Positions 22,872 through 33,239 of a stretch of 64,000 nt of DNA are shown one piece after another. The position numbers and the translations under genes are program-made. Where the stretch lies: NCBI RefSeq assembly GCF_023898315.1, contig NC_064621.1, positions 17,482,501 to 17,546,500 on the forward strand, read 5' to 3'. The first letter of the stretch is position 1, and each line of letters starts with the position of its first letter. The notes under the pieces are model-generated. The model was not told where the DNA came from, ran no database searches, and saw nothing but the letters and a program-made list of their open reading frames with translations. This DNA is from Schistocerca nitens. Its lineage: Eukaryota > Arthropoda > Insecta > Orthoptera > Acrididae.

Positions 22872-23599
22872 ACTATGCTGTTTGTAGTAGCTTACACGCA
22901 CTCCTATTTTTTTTATTCAGTATTAAACCTACTCCTGCAATAACCTTATTTGATTATGTATTTATGACCCTGTATTCACCTGACCATTAGTTCCTCCTGC
23001 CACCGAACTTCACAAATTCCCACTATATCTAACTTTAATCTATCCATTAAATTCGCTAACCTACCTGCCTGATTAAGGGATCCTACGTTCCACGCTGCGA
23101 TCCGTAGAACGCCAGTTTTCTTTCTCCCGATAACGACGTCCTCTTGAGAAGTCCTCGCCCGGAGATCCGAATGGGGGACTATTTTACCTCCAGAATATTT
23201 TACCCAAGAGGACGCTATCATCATTTAACCATACAGTAAAGTTGCATGCCCGCGCGAAAAATTACGGCTTTAGTTTCTCCTTTCTTTCAGCCGTTCGCAG
23301 TACCAGCACAGAAAGGCCGTTTTAGTTAGTGTTACAAGGCCAGACCAGTCAGTCGTCCAGACTGTTGCCCCTGCAACTACTGAAAAGGCTGCTGCCCCTC
23401 TTCAGGAACCATACGTTTGTCTGGCCTCTCAACAGATACCCCTCCGTTGTGGTTGCACCTACGTTACGGCTATCTGTATCGCTGAGGCACGCAAGCCCTC
23501 CCACCAACGGCAAGGTCCATGGTTCATGGTTCATGTGTATAATTAAATAACTGTCTGTGTGTTGTAGATGATATTTAGTAGGAATTAGTGAAACACGTT

Positions 23600-23747
23600 T
23601 CGTTAGAAACAAGATAAAAATTAAGTTGAAAAGACAGAATTTTCACTGATACTTCGTGCAGACTAAAGCTGTATACTAGGCAGAGTTTGGAACCCGTGAC
23701 CTATGCCTTTCGCGTACAAGTGCTCTACCTACTCTACTTTTCTTCAG
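23600..23747 (-). mobile_element. tRNA-derived SINE, second family
   Basis: The minus strand from about 23745 reads ggtagagcacttgtacgcga, then cacgggttccaaactc (B box-like), then a body running to about 23630 (cagaattttcactgatac on the plus strand). The combination of a tRNA-like head of the 'gtagagcacttg..cgcgaaaggc' type and this body is a widespread insect repeat from memory. No target duplication was resolved. Confidence 0.6.
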
Positions 23748-24914
23748 AAAGCAAACCTCATTTTCAAATAGTCATATACACTACAACAAACTTACATTTA
23801 AGTCTTCAGTATGGATTGCTGTAAGAGTGTCAATTAAGTAGATTCTTAGGTGACACCTTGCTTAGAATTCACATTACTGAACTGTAACTGGTCTGAATAC
23901 AGATTGTCTTCATATTAAAGACAGTTATCTGGCCCTAATCGAAATTTCCACTTACCTCGCGTCTTGAAAACATTGTTGCTGATTTATAGGAAGTACAACA
24001 GCGAACAGCAAGCAGGCAGCGGCTAAGCTAGAATTTTGTTTTAAATAAAATTTCCAAACTGTTGAATACCGCGTGGTCCAGTGTGGTAATGCATAGTGAT
24101 AACCCCTTTTCACACGGTGGGATATGGAGAGTATCTACTCCTATGAAACGATATGCCTACACAACACAACGGTTGTAGAATGAAGCATGTATTCGAAAAC
24201 AGAGAGTAAAATCTCTAGTGATCCTCACACGTAACACTGGTATGAACAAAACTATGCTTAACAAAATTAACATGATTCAAAAAGCATACAACGTTACCAG
24301 AGAATTTCTATAAAACCCAAACAGCTTAATAAGTTGATATATTAATGCATGACTTGAGGAATTAGGGTGGTCTTTCTCTCAACTATGAGCAAGTGAACAA
24401 AGTTAAGTAGATGACAATAATCATTCCAACAAACTAGCTGCACACTGCTGCAGCCTTACCTCAAACTTCTTAACCAAGAACAAATTATTCAAAATTTATA
24501 TTCCTTTTGCCTTTCAACATATAAATCACATTCATACTTTCTGTCCTTTACAATTAATGTTTCTTCATCTATAAGATGCAATCACGAGTCAACACAGCAC
24601 TTCTAAATACATCCATCACCTACTACACTTAACACGCTCACCTTACAACTGTTTACACGCTCCATTCGCGAATGTAACAGAATTAAGTGATTCCGTGCTA
24701 AGTACCCTCTGACACGCTCTTTATAGTTGTGTGCAATTAATTGTTCTGGCTTGACGGCTGGAGCAGGTGTACTCTGGAGGTCAGAAATGAGCTCCGTATA
24801 CTCGCTTTAAACACGCCAGCGATTCCTGTGACGTCACCTCCGAACTCGTCGTGTCAGTGTACCCGTAGACTGGACTCTTGATTCCCCGCCGCAGCCCAGT
24901 CGTCACCTGAACTG
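23748..24914. other. No recognised gene or repeat
   Basis: AT-rich DNA without recognisable coding motifs on either strand. Confidence 0.4.
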
Positions 24915-24927
24915 TCGGGTCCAAGTG

Positions 24928-25102
24928 CGCCGGCTGCAGTGGCCGAGCGGTTCTAGGCGCTACAGTCTGGAACCGCGCGACCTGCCTCGGGCATGGATGT
25001 GTGTGATGTCCTTAGGTTGGTTAGGTTTAAGTAGTTCTAAGTTCTAGGGGACTGATGACCACAGCAGTTAAGTCCCATAGTGCTCAGAGCCATTTTTTTT
25101 TT
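24928..25102 (+). mobile_element. SINE copy lacking the B box
   Basis: This is the main SINE family. The head runs ggccgagcggttctaggcgc, then gaaccgcgcgacc, then directly ctgcctcgggc: about 26 bp containing the B box is missing compared with the copy at 19349. The rest of the body is normal and ends in a T run. A perfect 13-bp target duplication, tcgggtccaagtg, flanks it at 24915-24927 and 25103-25115. Without the B box the copy should be transcriptionally dead as a polymerase III unit. Confidence 0.92.
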
Positions 25103-25115
25103 TCGGGTCCAAGTG

Positions 25116-25989
25116 GACTCGACTCGCTGAGACAGGAAAGTGAGTACACGAGTTCACAAGTATAACAGCGGATGTGTGGCATTCTAGCCACATACACAAT
25201 CGTTTCCGAAGAAATTTCCTGTATTAAACTGCAAATTACTATTCATCAATTTAACACAATCATAATTTCGGCTTTGTAGCAGTTCTGAAGTGCAAGAATA
25301 AACATCACAAAATGTCTAAATGACAGAAGCAAGATATATACCAATATAACATCTAATTGGTTAGCAGTGAATATTGTTCTGTTTATGTATACATTATCTA
25401 AAACTATTTCGAAAACCGCTGTAAACTTATTTTAATCCAGCCAGAGAAGTCTAACAACTACGTTGACATATACACAGTTTCGAGGAGTTACCGAGTCTGT
25501 AACGACAGCACCAAGAAACGTAATATGAGAATGAAATGTAATATCTAAATGGAGATTAATTATTAAAATAAACTGCAGAAATGAATGATAAGCTACGCAA
25601 CTCGCGATTAGCTCAAACACAAGTTGCCATGACCAAATTAGTGCAAAAATTAAACAATGAAACAACAATTTTGTTGGCATTAGTCGAAATTTGTATGTTT
25701 CTCGTCTGATGCGTGGACTACAGCGAGAAACTTACTGCAGATATCACTCCACAGTCCACAGAGCACAGCTTCGTTGAAGGCCATTTGAATCCGAAAATCG
25801 ATCATTTCGCCTTGTCACTGCTACTTTACAGCAGTAAAATCGTGTAGTCATTTTCCGTACTAACAGTAAGTCACGACCGCCTCACGCTACTACACGCTTC
25901 AGTAGGAGAGAATGAGTCGACGAGTACGAAGCGGCCGCAGCGCCACAGTTCTCAGACTCGTCATACTGCCGGAACTACAGCGGGAACGA
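25116..25989. other. No recognised gene
   Basis: AT-rich to about 25850, then rising GC. The minus-strand frame at 25432-25680 shows no domain. Confidence 0.4.
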
Positions 25990-26480
25990 AGGAGACCCGT
26001 TAGCGCTAATGTAACAGCGGTGCCTTGATTCGTGAAGTATGCAGCCCGCAACATGCGACTCGTACTCGCCCAGTCCCTGCGCCCCCGTCGCCCAGCCTGG
26101 AGCGGAGCCCGGCGTGCTCGGCGCTGAGCCGGTGCCCGCAGCCGCCATCAGTCACAGGCGACCCGTCGATCCGCGTCCCTGACCCGACCCGACCCGACCC
26201 GACCCAACCCTTCCCTTGCCGACCCCTAATTGGCGGCGGCGTTTGCCTGCGCTCGGCCCGACAGTGTGCGACGGCTGACAAGAAAATTAGATTAATCCCA
26301 TTAATAATCTGCCGCGGCAGCCGCCTCGTCGTGCGCCAACTGCCGCTAAAAACGCCGGCGACAACATCCGCCCCGTACTGTCCGTTGCAGTTGATGCTCG
26401 AAACTCCAGATGGGAATCTAATGGGGTTGACGGGGACGGGCGTGGTGGTGGGGGATGGGAGGATCGAAAAGACGTGATCT
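25990..26480. promoter_or_regulatory. CpG-rich, repeat-poor segment (candidate regulatory DNA)
   Basis: This stretch is strikingly GC- and CpG-rich compared with its surroundings and carries no transposon signature that I recognise. It contains a homeodomain-type cluster: agattaatcccattaataat begins at 26288, with the inverted pair agatta...taatct and a Bicoid/Otx-type taatcc core. G- and C-runs follow at 26430-26465. Open frames on both strands (26006-26281 -, 26025-26477 +) are compositional and show no domain. Possible roles are a CpG-island promoter, a first exon or an enhancer of a host gene outside the window. This is inference from composition only. Confidence 0.35.
26182..26214 (+). 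repeat. Short (cccga)n tract
   Basis: About five copies of the pentamer gaccc, degenerating into caaccc, inside the CpG-rich segment. Confidence 0.8.
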
Positions 26481-26604
26481 CCCTCCAGAAAGAAATATTT
26501 CAGTAAACGCTTTTATTGTTAATATTTGCAACCTTTCTTCCTCACATTATACTTTTATTCTATGTATCATACAGATATGAAGAATTGTAGAATTAATTGC
26601 CATT

Positions 26605-26812
26605 CTGCAGCTGAGCCTGCACTGATACAAAACTTTCAGGTACATGAGACCTGTGTGCCGGATGGGTTCTCGAATCCGAGACCGTTGCCTCTTGCAGGAA
26701 AATGGTCTATCGAGTGATCTAGACGAGCACAGAGGTAGGAGATGAGGCATTGGCGGAAGTAAAGCGATGAGGGTGGCTCGTGAATCCTTCTTGGGTAGCG
26801 TAAAATAAAAGC
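26605..26812 (-). mobile_element. Old tRNA-derived SINE, second family
   Basis: Plus-strand 26610-26700 matches the complement of the SINE type at 23600-23747: cactgatacaaaactttcag, gtgtgccggatgggttctcg, then gagaccgttgcctcttgcag. Plus-strand 26751-26812 (ggcggaagtaaagcgatgag and onward) resembles the part that normally precedes the tRNA-like head, but in the opposite orientation. The locus is therefore a rearranged or double insertion. Confidence 0.5.
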
Positions 26813-26819
26813 ATGGGTT

Positions 26820-27329
26820 CCATAGAACGAAAGTATAAAGACTCCAACTGGCACCAAATCTGGAAGAATATACACAACCCGCTATTACCTGCCAATGCAA
26901 GGGTAATGTGGTAATATGTTGTCAACAGAAAATTTGTACCGAACTCAACACTGCAGTCAATTTATCTATACATTCTCCACTGTTTATCACCTGCAATCTA
27001 ATAGACTCAGAAGAGCATCAATTTGTCTGAGGCAATGCAAATAATGTGCGGTTGTGCATCAGGAAAACATTAAGAAGTATCGGAAGAACGCCACCCAAAA
27101 CGATAACAGCAACGAGCCTTCTACATCCAGATGAAGAAACTTACACGAAAAAGAGAAGAAACGCCGTCAACTGACTAAAGGGACATAAGGTAGTTCATAC
27201 ATTCTCAAAAAGGGACAGAAGTTTATTAGGATTTCTGGTTCTGTATTACTACAAAACCCCACAAACTGCAACAAATTACTATTATTATTAGAAATATGCA
27301 TTCTTCCTCAAAAGAACTAGATTCTGTTT
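26820..27329. other. No recognised gene
   Basis: Nothing identified up to the Penelope-like fragment, apart from a short (att)n run near 27281. Confidence 0.4.
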
Positions 27330-27990
27330 TGTCAAAGGGTGGTGTATGCATGTAAAGAAATGAACGTACTTATATCTATAGCGCAAAATAATGGTTATAA
27401 TGCCTCTTTGATAAACACCCTATTTGAAGAAAACAAAAGTAACGGCCGTCATCATTATAAACGAACAAAGAAATCCCAAGATTTGTCTGTCTTGCATTCC
27501 TTCGCAAAGTGTCAAATAAACTTACAAATCTTTTCACACCACAACATAAAAATATATTTCCACACTGACAGTAAACTACAAAACAAAATTGTTCAAAATA
27601 ATAAATCCATTAGAGATTTGCATAAAAATTCTGGCATACACAAACTCACATGCTCCTGTTCTTCCTTCTACATAGGCCAAACAGGCATAAATTTTGCAAC
27701 CCGCTACAAAAGGCATAAGGATGCCCTTTGACTCAAAAACTTAAGTAAGTCCAGTTTTGCATCACATGTTGCTCATAATGAACACTCTGTTCATAATATC
27801 AATGAGAGTCCTTCTGTGCTGTTCATTGCTGAAAAAGGACTACAGATGGACCTCCTTGAACAATTAGAAATTTTCATCCACAAACTAAATTCATCCCAAA
27901 AAATCCTGAATGAACAGAGTGAGTCAACGCAAAACCTTTTCTTCCAGAATTTCCAGGATATCTTGGCACCAAAAAAACAACAAAAATGAC
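27330..27990 (+). pseudogene. Penelope-like element C-terminus with GIY-YIG endonuclease
   Basis: An open frame at 27339-27731 continues, past one stop, in the same frame to 27988. It reads SGIHKLTCSCSSFYIGQTG near 27631, then FATRYKRHKD. This is the GIY-YIG nuclease fold: the GIH/YIG strands, then the conserved Arg and His on the helix. In Penelope-like elements this nuclease follows the RT and makes the cut that primes insertion. Later residues SSFASHVAHNEHSVHN match the family's conserved S-x-F-A-x-H-x2-x-N-x-H segment. Only the last ~220 codons are present, with one in-frame stop at 27729, so it is 5'-truncated. It differs clearly from the Penelope copies at 31-35.6 kb, so it is a second lineage. 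Confidence 0.8.
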
Positions 27991-27999
27991 AATAATTCA

Positions 28000-28289
28000 T
28001 ATAACTGCATAAATCTTGTTCTTCTTGGTGTGTAACAAATGGTATTATGTAACTTACGAAAAGTTTTTAATTGTAAGATGGCAAGAACTATGCCCCTTAC
28101 ATGAAGTCATTAAATATCAAAGAACTCAGGTTGAGCGAACAGTAGGGCTGAACAAAAATGACTGACAAGGCACAATGCACCTTGTAGAGGGTATAGTATG
28201 GATGTATGGGAATATTTAATGTTGGATGATGGTTTTAAAGTAATTCACGTGACATGAAAACTTTGTGGAAATGCGTCGATTTACTGGAG
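28000..28289. other. Possible 3' UTR of the preceding Penelope copy
   Basis: AT-rich DNA with no frame. Some of it probably belongs to the element ending near 27990. Confidence 0.3.
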
Positions 28290-29816
28290 GCTAGTTTATC
28301 CCAGGGAAGTATCCACCGTAGACCGCGGCTGGGTGGCAGCGTGCAGCTGGGAAGCGGTGAAGGGAAGCAATAATAGGCAACTTAGGATGGCTCAAACTCT
28401 GAGAAAGCAGTAACAGGGCGCGGCCTCCAGCTGCCTTAAGATGAGTGACAGTGAGGGGGTGGTTGACCCCATGCTGGTGTATCGGGAAGCAAATGGAGAA
28501 CTTGTACACCTGTTGATAAATGTCCGTCGCACCGTTTTCAGTGAAACATGCGAGAAAGCCGTGCAAAGCTATGGTGGAGTGGTCAGCAGAGACCGAAATA
28601 TGCGTGTTCGTGACTATAGCAACATCATGCTGAATTCATAGTCCACTGAGTCTGAAGTAAATCAATTGAAGAGCGACAGAATGAAATACACTGGCCTCCG
28701 ATGGGAACATACGACCAAGGAAATTGAAGTACTCTCCTGGGAGTCAGAATTTCGGAAATATTGGTATTTTATGCAGATGCTAACCTTGATGGGTTGCCTG
28801 GGAGGAGCTAAATAGCAGAAGTTGAGAGGAAGGGAAATTTTGTGGTAATTCGTTCACTTCCCAGAGCAGGCATTGGTCGGCGCTGGGAACCGATGCATAA
28901 TTAATGTGACTTGCACTGCAATTTGCATAAGTGATTTTGCAGGAGGGGAAACTAAGGCGAACATCGGACTGGCAGAAGTCTCCGTAGAGTTTTTTTTTTC
29001 CGTTCCCAGCTTGCCTAGAGTGCGAACGTGGCACTCTTTACTCAGCTTGCCTGAGAGAGAGTGAGCATCTCTGCAGTTTAGGACTTAGCAAACGGAACGA
29101 TTGAGCTTGGAGATAGAAAGTTTTGGTTCAGCTATGTACTGAGCAAGATAGCTGGGAGTGAATAGACGAGCGCAGCCTTGCAGCACCACGAGGCGGGCCG
29201 ACGTCCGCACAACGCCGAAGCCCCATCATGCTGAATTTGGTCATATTGCGCACACTCCGGCTTGAGTTAGGGTACTGATTAATTTGTTGGATCACGTCGG
29301 CAAAGTTTCCATGAGGGTTTCATGGGCCGTGTATTTTAGATTTCTTCTCGCACTTCGCATTACACCTGGGTCAGTCGATAGGAATTAATTTTGATTTATC
29401 GCGCTTTACTCCATGTAAACGTAATTTATTCCCACTGCTTGTTAGGAGAGTCATGTAATGTGATGACTGAAGGTCGTGAGTTAAAATAAATTTGTGCTAA
29501 TCGACTACATCTGTTTTCAATCAAGTACTTGAAATCCCAAGTCACTTTCTTAATTAATTTTATGTTCAACATTTGCATCTGGTGTTCAATAGTTGAATAT
29601 AACATCAGTGTGCACCCCTTTTTAATGAAAAGGGATCAATTCTGAATCAATTAATGTCAACACTGCCACCGCAGTTCAATCAGGAGTCACAGGGCCTTAT
29701 TACTGTCTTTGCATTATCCGATATTGCGGCAGTTTTGCACTCTCTGTTGATCTGTTAGTCAATTAGCTGGGGTGAACACACGCCAAAACCAGGTAAGTGA
29801 TGGGTGGGGTGTTACA
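28290..29816 (+). mobile_element. LTR-like segment, probably a solo LTR
   Basis: The stretch has no coding content apart from short chance frames. The right part (from about 29000) resembles, from memory, a recurrent orthopteran LTR. It carries an aaaataaat polyadenylation-like signal near 29484 and ends ggggtgttaca at 29806-29816, a typical CA terminus. I could not find a matching TG start with a 5-bp target duplication on the left, so the left boundary is a guess. Confidence 0.35.
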
Positions 29817-29829
29817 TAATTGTGTATTA

Positions 29830-30344
29830 AATATTCACCTCTAGCTCTTTACCTTTTGTGTGCAGCTAGCAACATACTGGAAATGTAAAATCCGTACTAG
29901 TAATATTTGTATCATAATTGTATCATAATACAACGCATCTCTTGCCAAAGACTATTATGTAGTAAAGTAGAGTATCTGTCATATCCGTATTCCTTGTCAA
30001 AAGATCGAATGTTTACATCCTGTGAGCCAGTGTTAAACCAAGTGTAGCTACATACTGTGTTTATTTGTGTACATAGCATAATAATACACGTAACGAGAAG
30101 CAATCTGACGTGAATACCACAAGGCAGTGCACTGTAAGTACCTAAAACATAGAGAACTTTCGGATTCGTAAATGTTTCGTCACCGATTACTACATTTCCG
30201 TCATTTCCGCCAGCTACACCAGCACTGCATCTTTGCCCACAAGATAAAGTTTCTGTAATACCTCCATCTGAAGACGAGCCCGCAGTGGATCGAAACAATG
30301 TTCATGGTTGAATAAATCGTAAAAAAGCGACTGGTTGCATATTT
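29830..30344 (+). other. Unclassified repeat-like segment with ctgaaga...cgaaac motif
   Basis: The end of this stretch carries ctgaagacgagcccgcagtg (30268-30287) and cgaaac at 30291, followed by ggttgaataaatcg with an AATAAA signal at about 30309. A ctgaaga...cgaaa pair ahead of a polyadenylation signal is frequent near the 3' ends of retroelements, including Penelope-like ones. The minus-strand open frame at 29912-30298 (128 codons) has no recognisable domain. Confidence 0.3.
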
Positions 30345-30715
30345 ATTACCAGATAAACGCGATGAATATTTGTTGTTTGTGGAGCTTTTTCAGACTTTAT
30401 ATTCAGCAAAGACTTTGCAGTTCCTCTTAAAATAATCTGCCAGGTCGTTAATATAGATAATGAACAACAAAGGTCCCTGCACCCATCTCTGCAGAATGCT
30501 TAAAGTTACTTCTACTTCTGTCGATGACTTTCCATCCTAGATATCATGCTGCCTCATCCCTGTCAAAAATTTTCAATCCAGTCACAAATTTAGCTTGATA
30601 CCCCATCCTTCGTACTTACCATAATAAGTGTGGGTGTGTTACTGAAACAAATTCTTTTGCAAAGTCCATAAATATTACATCTGCCTTGATCCTTAGTTTT
30701 TAGGATGTCACGTGA
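30345..30715 (-). pseudogene. LINE RT fragment, antisense
   Basis: On the minus strand, 30475-30390 reads the palm approach GTFVVHYLY, then, with a frame change, residues equivalent to the YINDL...FADD segment (acgacctggcagattatttt, then aagtctttgctgaatataa). It is a piece of the same Jockey/CR1-like group as 51467-53440. The polymerase aspartates are not preserved. Confidence 0.5.
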
Positions 30716-31394
30716 GAAAAAGGGGAGTATGGAATCTGACGACCATGTTCTCCGGATCTATGGTGGTTGGCATACTGGGGATCATTGTGTGGTGTCGTCA
30801 GTCATACGACCATGCCGCCGCCTGAGAGATCGATCCGCCGGGTCCGATTGTCTCGATAAACGGAACAGGAGAACGGCTGTGTTAGCCAAAGAGTGCACAG
30901 CCAGTAGCTAGGCCACTACATGTGCAACAGGAGAGTCGTGCAGTTGTGCCAGTCTACAGTTCCTAGCTGCGCTCAGTGGTCAGCCAGCGCCGATGTTAGC
31001 CATCGCCTGTAGCTCAGTCACTGCTGCCATCAAGTCTTTGTAGCTCCGTTCTAAGTTAGTCTTCAAATTCACAGGATTCGACATTCAAGATTACGAGAGA
31101 TTAATTCGTCACTGCAACATTTGTTACTTGTAAATTATGTCATTCTACAGACGCTTAGTCTAGTCGCGTCTTCTATAATTGTCAACCAACTGATCATGGA
31201 CTACAGCAAAAGTTAAGTAATAAATACTTTCTTATTTTGTACACCTGCTAATTAATTGTATTTTGCTGTTGGAGCTACCAAGCAGTCTTGGCATAGTTAG
31301 ACCCACGTTTCCACCTCCTTGGCTACCTCGTATTTGTCACCTCATATTGATGGACTCGATTATGGTGGAAGATCGAGAGCCATCACATTCTGTT
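30716..31394 (+). other. Possible decayed LTR, otherwise unassigned
   Basis: The sequence starting tgtggtgtcgtcagtcatac at 30788 opens like the LTR at 37016, and agttaagtaataaatac near 31210 resembles its polyadenylation region. No convincing CA end or target duplication was found. No frame of interest. Confidence 0.25.
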
Positions 31395-32490
31395 CGAAAT
31401 ACCTCACCACATTCGAGCCCAGAAGACGTTCTAAGATATTATCCTGGCCCCGAATACATCAACAAATTACTCAGCCAGGGATATGACTTTCTCAAGTCAA
31501 CACCTGAAATGAGATCATCCCTTGACATAATTCTCCCCACACCACCCAGAGTTGCCTTTCGTCGCCCCCTAACCTCCGTAACATCCTTGTTAAACCCTAC
31601 AATATTCCCAGACTACCTTCTCTACCCAGCGGTTCCTACCCCTGTAACCGACCCCGCTGCAAAACCTGCCCCATGCTTCCCCCACCACCACCTACTCCAG
31701 CCCCGCTACTGGTAAAACATACACAATTCAAGGCAGGGCCACGTGTGAAACTACACATGTCATTTATCAGCTGATATGCCTGCACTGCACAGCCTTTTAC
31801 ATCGGTATGACAACAACTAAACTGGCTGAGCGCATGAACGGACACAGACGAAATGTCCGCCTAGGAGAAGTCCAGTAGCGGAGCATGCCCTCCAGCATAA
31901 TTCTAGGGACCTAGGAACCTGCTACACCGTATGTGCCATTTGGCTTCTCCCACCCAACACCAGGCCCTCTGAACTGCGGAGATGGGAACTTGCACCCCGA
32001 CACATCCTTTCATCCCGCCATCCCCCTGGACTGAACCTACGTTAAACAACCTCACTCCCATTTACTCTTCAGTCTTCTCCTCTTTCTCTTTCCTCTTTAG
32101 CCATTGACGCATCTTTTCATCCTACATAGTTGTGTTTATCTTTATACTATATACCTCTTTACTTCTGTATGCATCATCTTTGGATTGAAGCTGGCACAGT
32201 ACTTACAGAAGAATATCTTTGGCTTCCCTCTGACAACGATGCCTCCATCCTTGCTACCCTCCCTGGTTTCCTTTACCTGTTACTTCATAACCTGGGTTGT
32301 GAGTAACTGAATCCACTTTCCCTTCTTCCCTTTCTTTCCCCTCTCTCCTCCCTGATGAAGGATCATTTGTTCCGAAAGCTAGGAACGTAAATTTCCGGTT
32401 CTGTTTTTTGTGTATCTATCGGCTGTACTGAGCTGAGGTAAGTACTGGCCAGCCCCTCTATCTCTTTGTTAAGTACTTGTTTCACATCTT
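31395..32490 (+). pseudogene. Penelope-like element copy A: RT end, GIY-YIG and 3' UTR
   Basis: The copy begins inside the coding region: YYPGPEYINKLLSQGYDF at 31437, then ILPTPPRVAFRRP. A Cys motif CNRPRCKTC reads at 31643-31669, the linker finger that Penelope-like proteins carry before the nuclease. It is followed by HVIYQL near 31757 and FYIGMT near 31795 (GIY-YIG), then the conserved R-M-N-G-H. The C-terminus PPGLNLR ends at a stop at 32043-32045. The 3' UTR includes a hammerhead-like core at 32352-32377 and ends near 32490. Frameshifts near 31600 and 31876 make it inactive. The first ~200 bp are repeated in copy B (35398-35577), so A and B are the same family, same strand, head to tail. 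Confidence 0.85.
32352..32377 (+). ncRNA. Hammerhead-ribozyme-like core in Penelope 3' UTR
   Basis: CTGATGA at 32352-32358 and GAAA at 32374-32377 enclose a GGA...TCC stem with an 8-nt loop. This is the conserved core layout of hammerhead ribozymes (CUGANGA - stem II - GAAA). Penelope-like elements are known to carry minimal hammerheads. Here stem II starts with an unpaired A, and stems I and III and the cleavage triplet were not resolved, so self-cleavage is unproven. Confidence 0.4.
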
Positions 32491-33239
32491 TATATGAGAT
32501 TTTCCATTAATCATTTAGATCACCTATATGGTCCATATCCTTCATTGTTTTGTCCCTTTTGTTAGCTATCACTTACATCTTCATCTAAACACTTTCTCTT
32601 CTTCAGTTTTATATATACATAAATAAATATTTTCGTCACCAACCGTGCTAGTTTCATTTTCCTCCTAATATCTTGTTCCGTTTATAGTCCACTTCTCTTT
32701 TTTTATTTATTGATTTATTTATTTAACATTCCATAGTTTTAACGTTCGTTATTCGCTGTTTTCCAGCCAACAATCACTGCCAACAATCTCTTCCACACCT
32801 ACCAGTATCATCCATTTCCGTCGAGTTCGTGTTGCTGTCGATAATTTTGTGCCATTGGCTATCTTTCTCTGCCACAGGAAAAAATTTTTGGGACATTTCT
32901 GCGCCATCCGCGATCTTTTTTGCGGCACGCGCGACCTTTTTTTCGCCACTCGCTATCTCTGTTTTTGAGGAACGTGTGTTCTTGTCCTCTGATCTGGACA
33001 TACTTGCTTGGTCTGGTCAACTTTTTCCGTATTTTTCTTATTTAGTGGTCTTCCTTTGGTATTGAACATGACCAACACAATTTCTTTCTTTCTCGTCCTT
33101 CCCTCCGTGTTTTATTCCTTCTTATGATTACTATTTTAACTTTAGTTATTTAATTTCCCTACCCACCAGTTACCCACTATATACCTTAATCCTATACCAC
33201 ATTATTTACATTCATTCCGGAAACATGCATTCACCGTAG
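32491..33239 (+). other. Probable 5' untranslated region of Penelope copy B
   Basis: Pyrimidine-rich DNA without a gene lies between the 3' end of copy A and the coding start of copy B. It holds a low-complexity ttta run at 32698-32728. The minus-strand frames at 32749-33001 have lysine/arginine-rich composition but no domain. Confidence 0.45.

Larger units (their letters stand above)
20228..23530 (-). pseudogene. Near full-length LINE (RTE-like): endonuclease + RT
   Basis: Read right to left, a 5' leader (23530-23225) precedes the endonuclease start near 23224, with RIAAWNVGSLNQAG and GICEVRWQ (metal-binding Asn and Glu). The second endonuclease block (22535-22326) has MGGWNSIVG where GDWN is expected: the catalytic Asp is Gly. 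A SINE splits the domain at 22670-22871. The RT follows. DLGEDQFGFRRNVGTREA and VDLEKAYDNVDW lie at 21459-21268. VKQVCRLSPMLFNLYIEQA lies near 21145. The active site reads FDDDI at 21021-21007 instead of FADDI. The C-terminus (AFEMWYYRRTQKIRW, near 20600) ends in a caa/cag-rich tail at 20228-20256. Frameshifts break the ORF in at least five places. Similar C-termini occur at 3840-5255 and 46590-47165. Confidence 0.85.

Noticed and set aside
26006..26477. Proline/arginine-rich proteins on both strands
   Set aside because: Both frames are open because of high GC. There is no domain, and the two overlap. Treated as a candidate regulatory island instead.
30788..31385. A second solo LTR
   Set aside because: The start resembles the LTR at 37016, but no matching end or target duplication was found. 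Kept only as a low-confidence note.
32749..33001. Lysine-rich minus-strand peptides
   Set aside because: They arise from the pyrimidine-rich 5' region of a Penelope-like element; no domain and no start context.
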